DNA of 64,000 nucleotides from Burkholderiales bacterium. GTDB lineage: Bacteria > Pseudomonadota > Gammaproteobacteria > Burkholderiales > Casimicrobiaceae. A program made the position numbers and the translations under genes. Below are positions 13,102 through 22,306 of the stretch, piece after piece. Where the stretch lies: positions 56,912 through 120,911 of the forward strand of contig CAJPFI010000004.1 in NCBI GenBank assembly GCA_905339295.1. Reading direction: 5' to 3'. Position 1 is the first letter of the stretch; every line of letters starts with the position of its first letter. The notes under the pieces are model-generated. The model ran no database searches and had not been told where the DNA came from. It saw nothing but the letters and a program-made list of their open reading frames with translations.

Positions 13102-13256
13102 CGTTGGCGCAGCGCACCGACTGGCCGGGCGCCAATGACCAATGGGCGCAACCCGATGGCCGTTGCGCGGTCTCTCCCGGGCACTATCCGCGCAAGCCGG
13201 AGTCCGATACCGTTCAGCCGCCCATGCAACTAGCGAACAGCCGAGCGGTGAATTAG

Positions 13257-13882
13257 CGTTTAGCCGGACTTCAAACTTGCATTCCGCCGCCTGGCCGACC
13301 TACTATCGCCCATGCCCCGCGCGGCTGGTGAATGTCGCCGATCTCGCCGCGCCTTTCGCGTTGACGCGCCAGACGATCCACGAGTACGTCACGCTGCTTA
13401 AGCGCGTCTTCCTGCTCGACCGATTGCCGTCGTGGCACATGAACCGGATGAGCCGGCTGGTGAAAAGGCCCAAGCGCCGCATGGGCGACACAGGGGTCGC
13501 CTGTTCATTGCTGGGAATCGACGCGGCGGGGCTCGCGCGAGACCGGCAATTGCTGGGATCGATGCCGGAGACGTTCGTGCTGCAGGAACTGCGGCGCCAG
13601 TCGAGCTGGCGTCCGGAGCCGATCGGGTTCTTTCACTTCCGCGACCGCGACGATTTCGAAGTGGACATCGTGCTCGAACGGGGCCGCGCAGCGCTCGCCG
13701 GCGTGGAAGTGAAGGCCGCCGCCAGCGTCGGTGAAGACGACTTCCGCGGACTGCGCAAGCTGCGGGACGCCGCAGGCAAGCGCTTCGTGCCAGGGATCGT
13801 CCTTTACGATGGCACCGCGACGGTTCGCTTCGGCGATAACCTGTACGCGGTGCCGGTGCGTCGGCTGTGGGAAAAGGCATGA
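13257..13882 (+). pseudogene. C-terminal part of an AAA_14/DUF4143 ATPase
   Basis: From about 13322 the frame reads LVNVADLAAPF, then YVTLLKRVFLLDRLP, KRRMGDTGVACSLLG, ETFVLQELRRQ, HFRDRDDFEVDIVLE and GVEVKAAASV. This is the classic DUF4143 domain that follows an AAA_14 ATPase in widespread accessory proteins. The N-terminal ATPase with its Walker motifs (normally about 180 residues) is missing. An upstream ATG at 13142 in frame does not restore it. The reading frame is open to 13882, where it overlaps the ATG of a second hsdR remnant. It is probably non-functional. Confidence 0.75.
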
Positions 13883-13938
13883 CGGCTTTCGCCGAGTCCG
13901 TCGTCGAGCTGTGGACGAAGGGTGCGGCCGCAGGCTGA
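13879..13938 (+). pseudogene. Remnant of an hsdR 5' end (second copy)
   Basis: An ATG overlapping the DUF4143 stop opens a 19-codon frame beginning MTAFAESVVEL, closely resembling the usual HsdR N-terminus (compare [11 protein letters not shown] of the gene at 7147). It diverges after about 11 codons and hits a stop at 13936. The ATGA overlap with the DUF4143 reading frame suggests it was once the second gene of a coupled pair. Confidence 0.55.
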
Positions 13939-13955
13939 CGCGTTCGCGGCGCGCG

Positions 13956-14291
13956 ATGATCCACCAGCTCCGCATCTACGAGATCTTCGAGCACAATCGC
14001 GAGGCGTTCCTCGAGCGCTTCGACGCGCATTCGGCGCGGATCATGGCGAGGCACGGCTTCACGCTCGTCGCGACCTGGGAAACGAGCACGCCGAATCGCC
14101 GCGAGTTCGTCTACCTGCTCTCGTGGCCGGACGAGGCGGCGAAGGATGCCGGCTGGGCTGCGTTCCTCGCCGACCCGGAATGGATCGAGACGAAGCGTGC
14201 GACGCGCGAGGCGCACGGCCGGCTGGTGGGCGAGATCGAGGACCGCGTGCTCGTACCGGTCGGCGACACGCCAACCCTTCGGACAAGGTAG
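13956..14291 (+). CDS. NIPSNAP family protein
   Basis: This 111-residue protein begins MIHQLRIYEI, the typical opening of the ferredoxin-like alpha/beta-barrel NIPSNAP fold, with RFxxHSARIMARHGF and a central WETSTPNRREFVYLLSWPDE followed by a W-containing PEW motif. Members are often small companions of catabolic operons; no reaction is firmly assigned. It is the first intact gene after the decayed defence region and lies 88 bases before the UbiD-family gene, so it probably opens the catabolic cluster. Confidence 0.8.
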   Translation: MIHQLRIYEIFEHNREAFLERFDAHSARIMARHGFTLVATWETSTPNRREFVYLLSWPDEAAKDAGWAAFLADPEWIETKRATREAHGRLVGEIEDRVLVPVGDTPTLRTR

Positions 14292-14379
14292 CTGCGCCGG
14301 CGGCGCCTGAAGCCGCGCGATGGTTCGATTCGGTATCCTTGCCGGATCGCGCGGCGTTGGCGCAGACCACGGAGGCGGG

Positions 14380-15642
14380 GTGGATTTCAGGTCGGCACTG
14401 GCGGCGTGCGCCGCGGCGGGCGAGGTCGCCGAGGTCGACGACGAGGTCGGCCGCGCGGACGTTCCGAAACGAGTATGGGACGAGGAGCGCCGGCGCAACC
14501 GCGCGCTCGTCTTCCGCCGCGTGCGCGATGCGGACGCGGCGATCGTCGGGAATCTCTACGGTTCGGCGAAGCGGGTCTGCCGCTCGTTGTCGGCACGCAA
14601 CTACGCTGCGCTGTTCGCGAGGCTCGACCGTGCGATCGCGAGTCCGGCCGCGCTCGTTCGTCGCACCGGCGCTCATGGCGCCTTCGAGATCACACGTTCG
14701 CCCGACCTTGCGCGCGTCCTGCCGGCGATGCGTTACAGCCGGGACGACGTCACGCCGTACCTCACGTCGGGCATCCTGCTCGCGCGCGACCCGTCCTCGG
14801 GCGCCCACCATGTCTGCTTCGTGCGGATGTCCGTGGCGGGCGGGAACAAGCTCCTGGTCAACCCTGCGACCGCGCGTATCCGGCGGATCGTCGAGGAGAC
14901 GGTCGGCCGGGGCCAGGCACTGGACGTCGCGATCCTCGTCGGCGCGCCCTCCGAAGTCACGCTGATGGCGTGCGTCGGCGTGGGAGACGGCGTCGACAAG
15001 TTCGCGGTCGCGCAGGCGCTGGGAGGCGACGCGCTCGCCTTCACCGACGATCCGCTGCCGCTGCCGTTGGACACCGAGTACGCGATGACCGGGCGCATCG
15101 TCCCGAGTTACGAGCGCGAAGGCCCGGTGGGCGACCAGAAGGGACTCTACTCGTTGCGCGAGCGCAACCCGGCGTGCCTCGTCGACGCGATCCGCGTGCG
15201 CCGCGACCCGTGGTTCCATTCGGTGTCCGGCGGGGTGTCGCGCGAGCACATCGAGCTCGTCACGCTGGGGCCCCGCGCCGTGCTCGAGCGACTGCGGCGC
15301 GAGACGCCGGAGCTGCTGCGCTACGAGCTGCCGTTCTACGCCGGGGGACGCCTCGCGGTGCTCGTCGTCGCGGACGGCTTCCGGCCCGCCGCGCTCGCGG
15401 AGCGGCTGTGGAGCATCTCCAGCGTCCGCGGCTTCGTCGCCGTCAACCGTGACGTGGGCGCGCGCTCCGCGTCCGAGGTCCTGTGGGCGATCGTCGAGCG
15501 GGCAAGGGATGCGGACCGCTTCGCGTTCTCGAAGGCGGGCATGCCGGGCGTCAAGCCGGGCAAGTTCCTCGTCGATGCGACCGAGGCCGACCCCGACGAC
15601 TGGAACCACCGGCGCATCCAGGTCTACCGCCCGCCGTCCTGA
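14380..15642 (+). CDS. Divergent UbiD-family decarboxylase
   Basis: The GTG at 14380 has GGAGG just upstream and gives the standard start DFRSALAACAAAGEV; a longer frame from ATG 14320 is possible. The 420-residue product follows the UbiD layout: N-terminal domain, PYLTSGILLARDP and FVRMSV with the expected arginine, a LxxEYAMTGR segment, and DAIRVRRDPWFHS. The catalytic EGPFGE motif appears as EGPVGD (E247, D252), so the second acid is Asp. UbiD enzymes use prenylated FMN made by UbiX to (de)carboxylate aromatic or unsaturated acids. Gallate-type decarboxylation would suit the downstream molybdenum enzyme but is only a guess. Confidence 0.82.
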   Translation: MDFRSALAACAAAGEVAEVDDEVGRADVPKRVWDEERRRNRALVFRRVRDADAAIVGNLYGSAKRVCRSLSARNYAALFARLDRAIASPAALVRRTGAHGAFEITRSPDLARVLPAMRYSRDDVTPYLTSGILLARDPSSGAHHVCFVRMSVAGGNKLLVNPATARIRRIVEETVGRGQALDVAILVGAPSEVTLMACVGVGDGVDKFAVAQALGGDALAFTDDPLPLPLDTEYAMTGRIVPSYEREGPVGDQKGLYSLRERNPACLVDAIRVRRDPWFHSVSGGVSREHIELVTLGPRAVLERLRRETPELLRYELPFYAGGRLAVLVVADGFRPAALAERLWSISSVRGFVAVNRDVGARSASEVLWAIVERARDADRFAFSKAGMPGVKPGKFLVDATEADPDDWNHRRIQVYRPPS

Positions 15643-15680
15643 CGGACGGATGCCGCGCGTTGCGCTCGCGCCGGACATGA

Positions 15681-15698
15681 TGTATGCTCATTAATACA
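15681..15698 (+). promoter_or_regulatory. GntR-type operator-like inverted repeat upstream of the first Bug receptor
   Basis: TGTAT (15681-15685) and ATACA (15694-15698) form a perfect 5-base inverted repeat separated by eight bases, in an AT-rich pocket between two GC-rich genes. TGTAT/ATACA half-sites resemble HutC-type GntR operators, and a HutC-type regulator closes this cluster at 33695. The pocket also holds possible -10 sequences. The link between regulator and site is inferred. Confidence 0.35.
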
Positions 15699-15748
15699 AC
15701 TTGCGCCGCCGCGCTCCCGCGGCACGGCGCGCTCCCGGGAGCCTCGAC

Positions 15749-16726
15749 ATGAAGCGGCGTCGCGTCGTCACCCTCATTCCGGTCCTTGCCGCCTGTGTCG
15801 GCATGGCGATGGCGCCCGGGGCCCAGGCGCAGCCGTACCCGACCAAGCCCGTGCGCATGATCGTCCCGTTTCCGCCGGGAGGCACGACCGACGTCGTCGC
15901 GAGGCTCGTCGGCCAGAAGATCGGCGAGAAGTGGGGGCAGACGATCGTCGTCGACAACGTCGCCGGCGCTTCCGGGATGATCGGCACGCAGGCGGGGGTG
16001 CGCGGCACGCCCGACGGCTACGTGATGACGCTGGGGAACAACCAGACGCACGCGACCAACGCGTCGCTGTTCGCCAAGCTGCCGTTCGACATGCTCAAGG
16101 ACGTGCAGCCAGTCGCGGTCCTGGTCCGCACGCGGCACGTGATCGTCGTTCCCGCCGGTTCGCCGTACCGGACGTTCGAGGAGCTCATCGCCGCGGGCAA
16201 GGCGAAGCCGCTCAACTACGCGTCCTCGAGCCAGGGCTCGGCGTCGCACCTCGTGAGCGACGCGATGCGCGTGCGCACCGGCATCCAGGCGACGCACGTG
16301 CCGTACAAGGGTGCGGCGCCCGCGGTCGCGGACGTCGTCGCCGGCCACGTCGACTTCATGACCGCGAGCTACGGCAGCGCCGTGGCGTTCCTGAAGTCCG
16401 GCAGGCTCCGCGGGCTCGCGATCTCGGGCGAGAAGCGCGAGAGCGCCTTCCCCGACATGCCCACGTTCGCGGAGCTCGGCCACGAAGCGCTTTCGGCCGA
16501 CACGTGGATCGCCCTGTTCGCGCCGGCGGGCACGCCGCGCCCCATCGTCCAGCAATGGAGCGATGCGCTCGCCGCGATCGTCGCGATGCCCGACGTCGTC
16601 GAGAAGCTCACTGCCGCCGGCTTCGACGTCTGGTTCAAGCCGCTTCCCGAGGCGGAGGCATTCCACGTCAGCGAGGTCGCGCGCTGGGGGAAGATGGTTC
16701 GCGACGCCGGCATCACGATGCAGTGA
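15749..16726 (+). CDS. Tripartite tricarboxylate transporter substrate-binding protein (Bug/TctC family)
   Basis: The ATG at 15749 begins a signal peptide MKRRRVVTLIPVLAACV...AQAQ; an earlier TTG at 15701 would misplace it. The mature protein opens YPTKPVRMIVPFPPGG, the classic Bug sequence, then has DNVAGASGMIGT, THVPYKGAAPAV and the C-terminal Bug fold. Such periplasmic receptors capture organic anions; the TctA/TctB membrane partners are absent from the window, as is common in Burkholderiales. Its place between a decarboxylase and the aminotransferase suggests it binds a substrate or intermediate of this cluster. Confidence 0.92.
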   Translation: MKRRRVVTLIPVLAACVGMAMAPGAQAQPYPTKPVRMIVPFPPGGTTDVVARLVGQKIGEKWGQTIVVDNVAGASGMIGTQAGVRGTPDGYVMTLGNNQTHATNASLFAKLPFDMLKDVQPVAVLVRTRHVIVVPAGSPYRTFEELIAAGKAKPLNYASSSQGSASHLVSDAMRVRTGIQATHVPYKGAAPAVADVVAGHVDFMTASYGSAVAFLKSGRLRGLAISGEKRESAFPDMPTFAELGHEALSADTWIALFAPAGTPRPIVQQWSDALAAIVAMPDVVEKLTAAGFDVWFKPLPEAEAFHVSEVARWGKMVRDAGITMQ

Positions 16727-16825
16727 CGCGCGTCGCCGGCCCGGGCGCCGGAGGTCGCCGGCGCGGGCGGGATCGTCGGATCGGCCCAATCGTCGAACAG
16801 TGTGGAAGTGGGGGGAGCGGTCGAA

Positions 16826-18160
16826 ATGGACGCTGCGAACGCGGTCGAAGGTAAGCGCGGGACGCAAGGGGAGGCTCGACGCACGACGGCGCTCGCGCGC
16901 CGCGCCGCCGCGGCATTCCCCGACGCGCGCCTGACCGCCGCCGATACGCGACCGTTCCCGGTCGTGATGGCGCGCGGCGCGGGCGACCGGATCTACGACG
17001 TCGACGGCCGCGAGTACCTGGACTTCCATCTGTCGTCGGGCGCGCTGGTCGCCGGACACGCGCATCCCGACGTGCAGCCGGCGCTGCGCCGCCAGGTCGA
17101 GGCGGGGGGCAACTTCGGCGCGATGAACGAGGCGGCGATCGAGCTCGCGGAGCGGATCGTCGCCGCGGTGCCGTCGATCGATTCGGTCAAGCTCGTCGTA
17201 TCGGGGACCGAGGCGACGCTGCACGCAATCCGCATGGCGCGCGCCTACACGGGCCGCGACCTGGTGCTGCGGTTCGAAGGCGCCTATCACGGCCACCTCG
17301 ACATGGTGTCGCTCAGCAACAAGCTCGCCACCCTCGGGCCGGCCGACCGCGCGAAGGTGCCGGACATCCATCCGATCCCTGACTGCCCGGGCATCCCGCG
17401 CGCGATCCAGGATCTGTGTCTCGTCGCGCCGTTCAACGACGCCGCCGCGGTGCGCCGGATCCTGGCCGAGCACGGCGAGCGGATCGCGTGCGTGATCATG
17501 GAGCCTTTCCAGCGCTTCATCGAGCCGCGCGCGGGATTCCTGCAGGCGGTCCGGGACGCGACGCGGGCGTGCGGCGCGCTCCTGATCTTCGACGAGATCG
17601 TCTCTGGCTTCCGATTCGGCCCGGGCGGCGCGCAGGAGCACTACGGCGTGCGGCCCGACCTCACGACGCTGGGCAAGATCATCGGCGCCGGCTACCCGAA
17701 CGGCGCGATCGGCGGGCCGGCCGAGATCATGGATGCGCTGTTCGGCAAAACGGCCCGCGCTCCGGTCTACCTGGCGGGAACGTTCGCGGGCCACGCGGTT
17801 GCCGCCGCGGGAGGCGCCGCGACGCTCGACGCACTGTCGCAGCCCGGCGCGTACGAGAAGCTCTTCGCGCTCGGCGCGCGCGCGCGCGAGGGCTTGCGGT
17901 CCGCGTTCGCGCGACGTGGCGTCCCGGGACGCGTGTTCGGCGTCGGACCGCTGTTCCACCTGCACTTCGACGATGCCGACGTCGCGAACGCGCGCGACGC
18001 GCTCGGCGAGGACAAGGCGCTGCGCAAGCGCGTCTGGAACGGGCTCCTCGAGCGCGGCATCCACATCACGGGCGCACGCGGTTTCGTGAGCCTGCAGCAC
18101 GCCGCCGCGACGGTCGACGACTTCGTCGGCCGGTTCGACGCGGCGCTCGGCGACCTGTAG
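16826..18160 (+). CDS. Class III PLP aminotransferase / glutamate-1-semialdehyde aminomutase-like
   Basis: This fold-type I PLP enzyme of about 444 residues resembles glutamate-1-semialdehyde aminomutase. The ATG at 16826 has GGAG eight bases upstream; a GTG at 16802 is an alternative. Features include VSGTEATLHAIRMARAYTGR, FEGAYHGH, the PLP-ring aspartate in IFDEIVSGFR (D256) and the Schiff-base lysine in LGKIIGAGYPNGA (K284). Position in a catabolic operon, next to hydantoinase-type genes, argues for a substrate other than that of tetrapyrrole HemL. The true amino donor or isomerised substrate is unknown. Confidence 0.85.
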   Translation: MDAANAVEGKRGTQGEARRTTALARRAAAAFPDARLTAADTRPFPVVMARGAGDRIYDVDGREYLDFHLSSGALVAGHAHPDVQPALRRQVEAGGNFGAMNEAAIELAERIVAAVPSIDSVKLVVSGTEATLHAIRMARAYTGRDLVLRFEGAYHGHLDMVSLSNKLATLGPADRAKVPDIHPIPDCPGIPRAIQDLCLVAPFNDAAAVRRILAEHGERIACVIMEPFQRFIEPRAGFLQAVRDATRACGALLIFDEIVSGFRFGPGGAQEHYGVRPDLTTLGKIIGAGYPNGAIGGPAEIMDALFGKTARAPVYLAGTFAGHAVAAAGGAATLDALSQPGAYEKLFALGARAREGLRSAFARRGVPGRVFGVGPLFHLHFDDADVANARDALGEDKALRKRVWNGLLERGIHITGARGFVSLQHAAATVDDFVGRFDAALGDL

Positions 18161-18170
18161 GGAAGGCGGC

Positions 18171-20228
18171 ATGATCGAGATCGGCATCGACGTAGGCGGC
18201 ACCTTCACGGACGTGGTCCTGCTCGACCGCGTGGCGGGAAGGCTCGAGGTGACCAAGACGGCGTCGACGCCGAAGGACCAGTCGATCGGCATCCTCAACG
18301 GGCTCGCGCGGCTCGCCGTCGATCCCGGGACGATCCGCCGGTTCGCGCACGGGTCGACGGTCGCGACCAACACGGTGCTCGAGCGGAAGGGGGCGAAGGT
18401 CGCGCTCCTCACGACCGCGGGCTTCCGCGACCTGCTGGAGATCGGGCGGACGAACCGCTCGAAGGTCTACGACATGAAGCTCACGAAGCCTGCCCCGCTG
18501 GTGGCGCGTCCGCTGCGCTTCGAGGTTCGTCAGCGCCGGTTCGTCAACGGGGAGCCCGCCGTGGCGCTCGACGAAGGCGACGTCCGCGCCGCGGTCGAGG
18601 CGTGCGCCGCGGAAGGCGTCGAGGCGATCGCGATCTGTTTCCTCCATTCGTACATCGACGGCGCGGACGAGGAGCGGGCCGCCGCGATCGCGCGCGCCGT
18701 CGCGCCGTCGATCCACGTCACGACGTCCTCCGACGTCGTGCGCGAGTACAAGGAGTACGAGCGGTTCTCGACGGCGGCGCTCAACGCCTACGTGATGCCG
18801 GTGATGGACCGCTACCTCGGGCGGCTGGAATCGCGTCTCGCCGATGCGGGCTATCGCGAGCCGGTCGAGATGATGAAGTCCTCCGGCGGGCTGATGCGCG
18901 CCTCGACGGCGAGGCGTTATCCGGTCGAGACGCTGCTGTCCGGCCCGGCCGCGGGCGTGATGGGGGCGATCCACGTCGCCGAGCGCTCGGGGTTCCGCAA
19001 CCTGATCACCTACGACATGGGAGGCACGTCGACCGACGTCGCGCTGATCTCGGACGGCAAGGTGGTGCGGACCGCGGAGACGCGGATCTCGAACCTGCCG
19101 ATCAAGACGCACATGATCGACATCAAGACCGTCGGCGCGGGCGGCGGATCGATCGCGAGCATCGTCGGCGGGCGCACGTTCAGGGTCGGCCCGCACAGCG
19201 CAGGCGCGGACCCGGGGCCGGCCTGCTACGGCAAGGGCGGCACGGTCCCCACGGTCACCGACGCGAACCTGATGCTGGGACGACTGTCGTCGAGCTACGC
19301 GCTGGGTGGCGAGATCCGGATCCATCCCGAGCGCGCGACGGCTGTCGTGAGCGAGCTCGCGCAGGCGGTGGGGCTCGCGCCCGAGGAAATGGCCGACGGC
19401 ATCCTGCGGCTCGTCAACGTGACGATGGCCTCGGCGATCCGCGAGATCTCGATCCAGCGCGGCCACGATCCGCGCGACTTCGCGCTCGTGGCGTTCGGCG
19501 GCGCGGGGCCGATGCACGCGTGCGACCTCGCACGCGACCTCGCCATCCCGCAGGTCATCGTGCCGCCCGCGCCGGGCAACCTGTGCGCGTTCGGCCTGCT
19601 CGTCACCGACGTCGTCGCCGAGCGCTCCGAGACACTGCTCGCGCGCACGGCGGGCCTCGACCCGGCGCGGCTCGAAGGTCGCTTCCGGGAGCTCGCCGCG
19701 TCCGCGGTCGCGGACCTCGTGCGCGACGGCATCCCGCGCGACGCGATCGTGACCGTGTGCACGGCGGACATGCGCTACGTCGGACAGAAGTCCGAACTGC
19801 CGGTTCCGATGGACCTCGGCAACCTGTCGGCACAGGCGGTCGACGATGCGTTCTTCGGCGTTTACGCCGAGCGCTATGGCCACACGCGGCGCGTCGCGCC
19901 GACCGAGATCGTCAACCTTCGTGCCATGGCGGTCGGCGCCATCGAGAAGGCGGACCTCGGGCGTCTCTCGCCGCCGGCGGCCAATCCGGAGTCGGACGCC
20001 GACGGCGTGCTCGCGCGCCGCCGCGTCTTCTTCCGCGAGACCGGCTGGACCGACTGTCCGGTCTACGACCGCTACCGCATCGCGGTCGGCACGCGCGTCC
20101 CGGGACCGGCGATCGTCGAGGAGCTCGGCGCAACGACGGTCGTCGGCCCCGCCGACTCGTTCACGGTCGATGCGCAGCACAATCTCGTCGTCGACGTCCG
20201 CGCCGAGGGCACGGAGGAGGGAGCCTGA
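18171..20228 (+). CDS. hyuA: Hydantoinase/oxoprolinase A subunit (HyuA)
   Basis: This 685-residue ATPase subunit has the actin-like N-terminal phosphate loop IGIDVGGTFTDVVL (residues 4-17), HGSTVATNTVLER, a YDMGGTSTDVALI second phosphate loop near 281 and GGAGPMHA near 443. HyuA-type proteins pair with HyuB to open cyclic amides such as hydantoins or 5-oxoproline with ATP, and relatives are subunits of acetone and acetophenone carboxylases. The gene starts 10 bases after the aminotransferase and is followed immediately by hyuB, so the pair is intact. The substrate is not decided by sequence. Confidence 0.9.
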   Translation: MIEIGIDVGGTFTDVVLLDRVAGRLEVTKTASTPKDQSIGILNGLARLAVDPGTIRRFAHGSTVATNTVLERKGAKVALLTTAGFRDLLEIGRTNRSKVYDMKLTKPAPLVARPLRFEVRQRRFVNGEPAVALDEGDVRAAVEACAAEGVEAIAICFLHSYIDGADEERAAAIARAVAPSIHVTTSSDVVREYKEYERFSTAALNAYVMPVMDRYLGRLESRLADAGYREPVEMMKSSGGLMRASTARRYPVETLLSGPAAGVMGAIHVAERSGFRNLITYDMGGTSTDVALISDGKVVRTAETRISNLPIKTHMIDIKTVGAGGGSIASIVGGRTFRVGPHSAGADPGPACYGKGGTVPTVTDANLMLGRLSSSYALGGEIRIHPERATAVVSELAQAVGLAPEEMADGILRLVNVTMASAIREISIQRGHDPRDFALVAFGGAGPMHACDLARDLAIPQVIVPPAPGNLCAFGLLVTDVVAERSETLLARTAGLDPARLEGRFRELAASAVADLVRDGIPRDAIVTVCTADMRYVGQKSELPVPMDLGNLSAQAVDDAFFGVYAERYGHTRRVAPTEIVNLRAMAVGAIEKADLGRLSPPAANPESDADGVLARRRVFFRETGWTDCPVYDRYRIAVGTRVPGPAIVEELGATTVVGPADSFTVDAQHNLVVDVRAEGTEEGA

Positions 20229-20230
20229 CG

Positions 20231-22306
20231 ATGGTCGATCCGATCACACTCGAAGTCATCCAGGAGCGCCTCATCTCGATCGTGCGCGAGATGCGTGCCA
20301 CGCTCGCGCGCGTCGCTTATTCGTCGGTGCTCTACGAGGCACGCGACTTCTCGTGCGTCGTGATGAACGCGCGCGGCGAGGCGGTCGCGCAGTCCGAGGA
20401 CAACCCGGGCCACATCATCCCGCTGCCGTGGTCGGTGCGCATCGCCATCGAGCGATTCCGCGACGACATCAATCCGGGCGACGTCATCCTGATCAACGAC
20501 CCGTACTCGGGCGGCACGCATCTCAACGACGTCGCGGTGATCTGCCCGGTGTTCGTCGGCGGCAGGCTGCTGCTGTTCCCGGCGATCCGCGCCCACTGGG
20601 CGGACGTCGGCGGGATGACGCCCGGCAGCCTTTCCGGCACGTCGACGGAGATCTTCCAGGAGGGCGTCCGCATTCCGCCGATCAAGATCTACGAAGGCGG
20701 CAAGCTCGTGAGGGGCGTGGCCGACCTGATGTTCGCGAACATGCGCGTCGAGCACGAGCGCCGCGGCGACCTGCAGGCAATGATCGAGACCTGCCGCACG
20801 GCCGAGCGGCGCATCCACGAGATGGCCGCGAAGTTCGGCATCGACGGGCTCCTCGAGGCGATCGACGTCATCCTCGACCGTACCGAGGCGCAGATCCGCG
20901 ACCTGATCGGCCGCATCCCGGACGGCGCCTACGTCTACGAGGACTACCTCGACGCATCGGGCACGACCGACGAGCCCGTGCTGCTCAAGACGCGCATCGA
21001 AGTCACGGGCACCGACATCCACGCGGACTTCACCGGCACCGCCGCGCAGGTTGCGGGGCCGATCAATGCATCGCTCGCGGTGACCACGACCGCCGTGTTC
21101 ACGATCCTGAAGACGGTTCTCGACCCCGACCTGCCGGTCAACCAGGGCGCGTTCCGGCCGGTACGCGTGACGGCGCCGGAGGGCACGATCCTGAACGCCC
21201 GTTTCCCGGCCGCGTGCGGGGGATTCGCGGAGATCCGCCGCCGCACGCAGTCGGTGGTGATGGGCGCGTTGTCGCGCGCGTTGCCCCACGCGATCGCCGG
21301 CGACGTCAAGGGCAGCGCCAACCACTGCTACGTCGGGGGACTCGATCCCGTGACGAATTCGCACTTCATCTTCTACGAGTATCCCGCGGGCGGGACCGGC
21401 GGGTTCCGCGAGGCGGACGGCTCGTCGGCGTTCCGCTCGTTCGACGAGGGCGACTTCTCGTCGATCCAGCCGGTCGAGTCGATCGAGAACGAGTTGCCGC
21501 TCGTCATCGAGCGCACGGCGCTGCGCACCGACTCGGGCGGCCCCGGCACGATGCGCGGGGGGCTCGGCCTCGAGCGCGACGTGCGCGTCGCGACCGCGCG
21601 GGCGTCGTATTCCGTGCTGTCCGACCGCTGCATCATCCCGCCGTTCGGCCTGCACGGTGGTGGGGCGGGTGCGCCGAACAGCTTCACTTACCGTCACGCG
21701 GGCATCGAGCTGCAGCCGGGCAAGATCCCGGGCAAGGCTACCGGTTGTCCGGTCGTGCGCGGGGACGTCGTCCAGATGCGCTCGGCGGGCGGCGGCGGAT
21801 ACGGCGACCCGCTCGCGCGCGATCCCGAGCGCGTGCACGAGGACGTCCGACTCGGCTTCGTCTCCGCACGCGCTGCGGCCGACGCGTACGGTGTCGTGTT
21901 CGGGCGGGACGGCGCCGTCGATGCCGCCGCCACGGCGGAGCGGCGCGCGGCCCTCGCATCGCAGCATTGCCAACTGAGGGTCGCGGCGCACGACGCGGCG
22001 GCGGGCGAGTACGCGCACGGCCGGCGCTACGTTCAGGTCCATCCTTCCGCCATGATGCGCGCCGGGTTCGTCGAGGGCGCGCCGCTCGAGATCGTCGTCA
22101 CGGTCGGCGCACCGCTTCGCGCCTGGCTCAAGGTCAACGATGCGCTTCCGCCGGACACGGTGTGGATCGGACCCGAGGGTGCGGCGATGGTCGGCGTCGC
22201 GCCGGGCGGATCGGTGCGGCTGCGGGCGCTGGCGCTGGGACATGCGGTCGCGCCCAGGATCGCCGCGCCGGAGCCGGTGCCGGCGAACGAGGTGGTCTCG
22301 GCATGA
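20231..22306 (+). CDS. hyuB: Hydantoinase/oxoprolinase B subunit (HyuB)
   Basis: This 691-residue HyuB begins MVDPITLEVIQERLISIVREM, the family signature, then SxVxYEARDFSC, LINDPYSGGTHLNDV (metal-site region) and RGGLGLERDV; the C-terminal third after about residue 530 is less conserved. It starts two bases after the hyuA stop. With HyuA it should form the ATP-dependent cyclic-amide hydrolase or carboxylase core. Its stop overlaps the start of the SDR gene (ATGA), which ties all three genes into one translation unit. Confidence 0.9.
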   Translation: MVDPITLEVIQERLISIVREMRATLARVAYSSVLYEARDFSCVVMNARGEAVAQSEDNPGHIIPLPWSVRIAIERFRDDINPGDVILINDPYSGGTHLNDVAVICPVFVGGRLLLFPAIRAHWADVGGMTPGSLSGTSTEIFQEGVRIPPIKIYEGGKLVRGVADLMFANMRVEHERRGDLQAMIETCRTAERRIHEMAAKFGIDGLLEAIDVILDRTEAQIRDLIGRIPDGAYVYEDYLDASGTTDEPVLLKTRIEVTGTDIHADFTGTAAQVAGPINASLAVTTTAVFTILKTVLDPDLPVNQGAFRPVRVTAPEGTILNARFPAACGGFAEIRRRTQSVVMGALSRALPHAIAGDVKGSANHCYVGGLDPVTNSHFIFYEYPAGGTGGFREADGSSAFRSFDEGDFSSIQPVESIENELPLVIERTALRTDSGGPGTMRGGLGLERDVRVATARASYSVLSDRCIIPPFGLHGGGAGAPNSFTYRHAGIELQPGKIPGKATGCPVVRGDVVQMRSAGGGGYGDPLARDPERVHEDVRLGFVSARAAADAYGVVFGRDGAVDAAATAERRAALASQHCQLRVAAHDAAAGEYAHGRRYVQVHPSAMMRAGFVEGAPLEIVVTVGAPLRAWLKVNDALPPDTVWIGPEGAAMVGVAPGGSVRLRALALGHAVAPRIAAPEPVPANEVVSA

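Noticed and set aside
14059..15678. Long minus-strand ORF opposite the UbiD gene
   Set aside because: It is Arg/His/Asp-rich antisense translation of a clear plus-strand gene, a usual artefact of high-GC coding DNA.
16826..18160. Naming the aminotransferase hemL
   Set aside because: Fold and active-site residues match the superfamily, but the catabolic context argues against tetrapyrrole synthesis.
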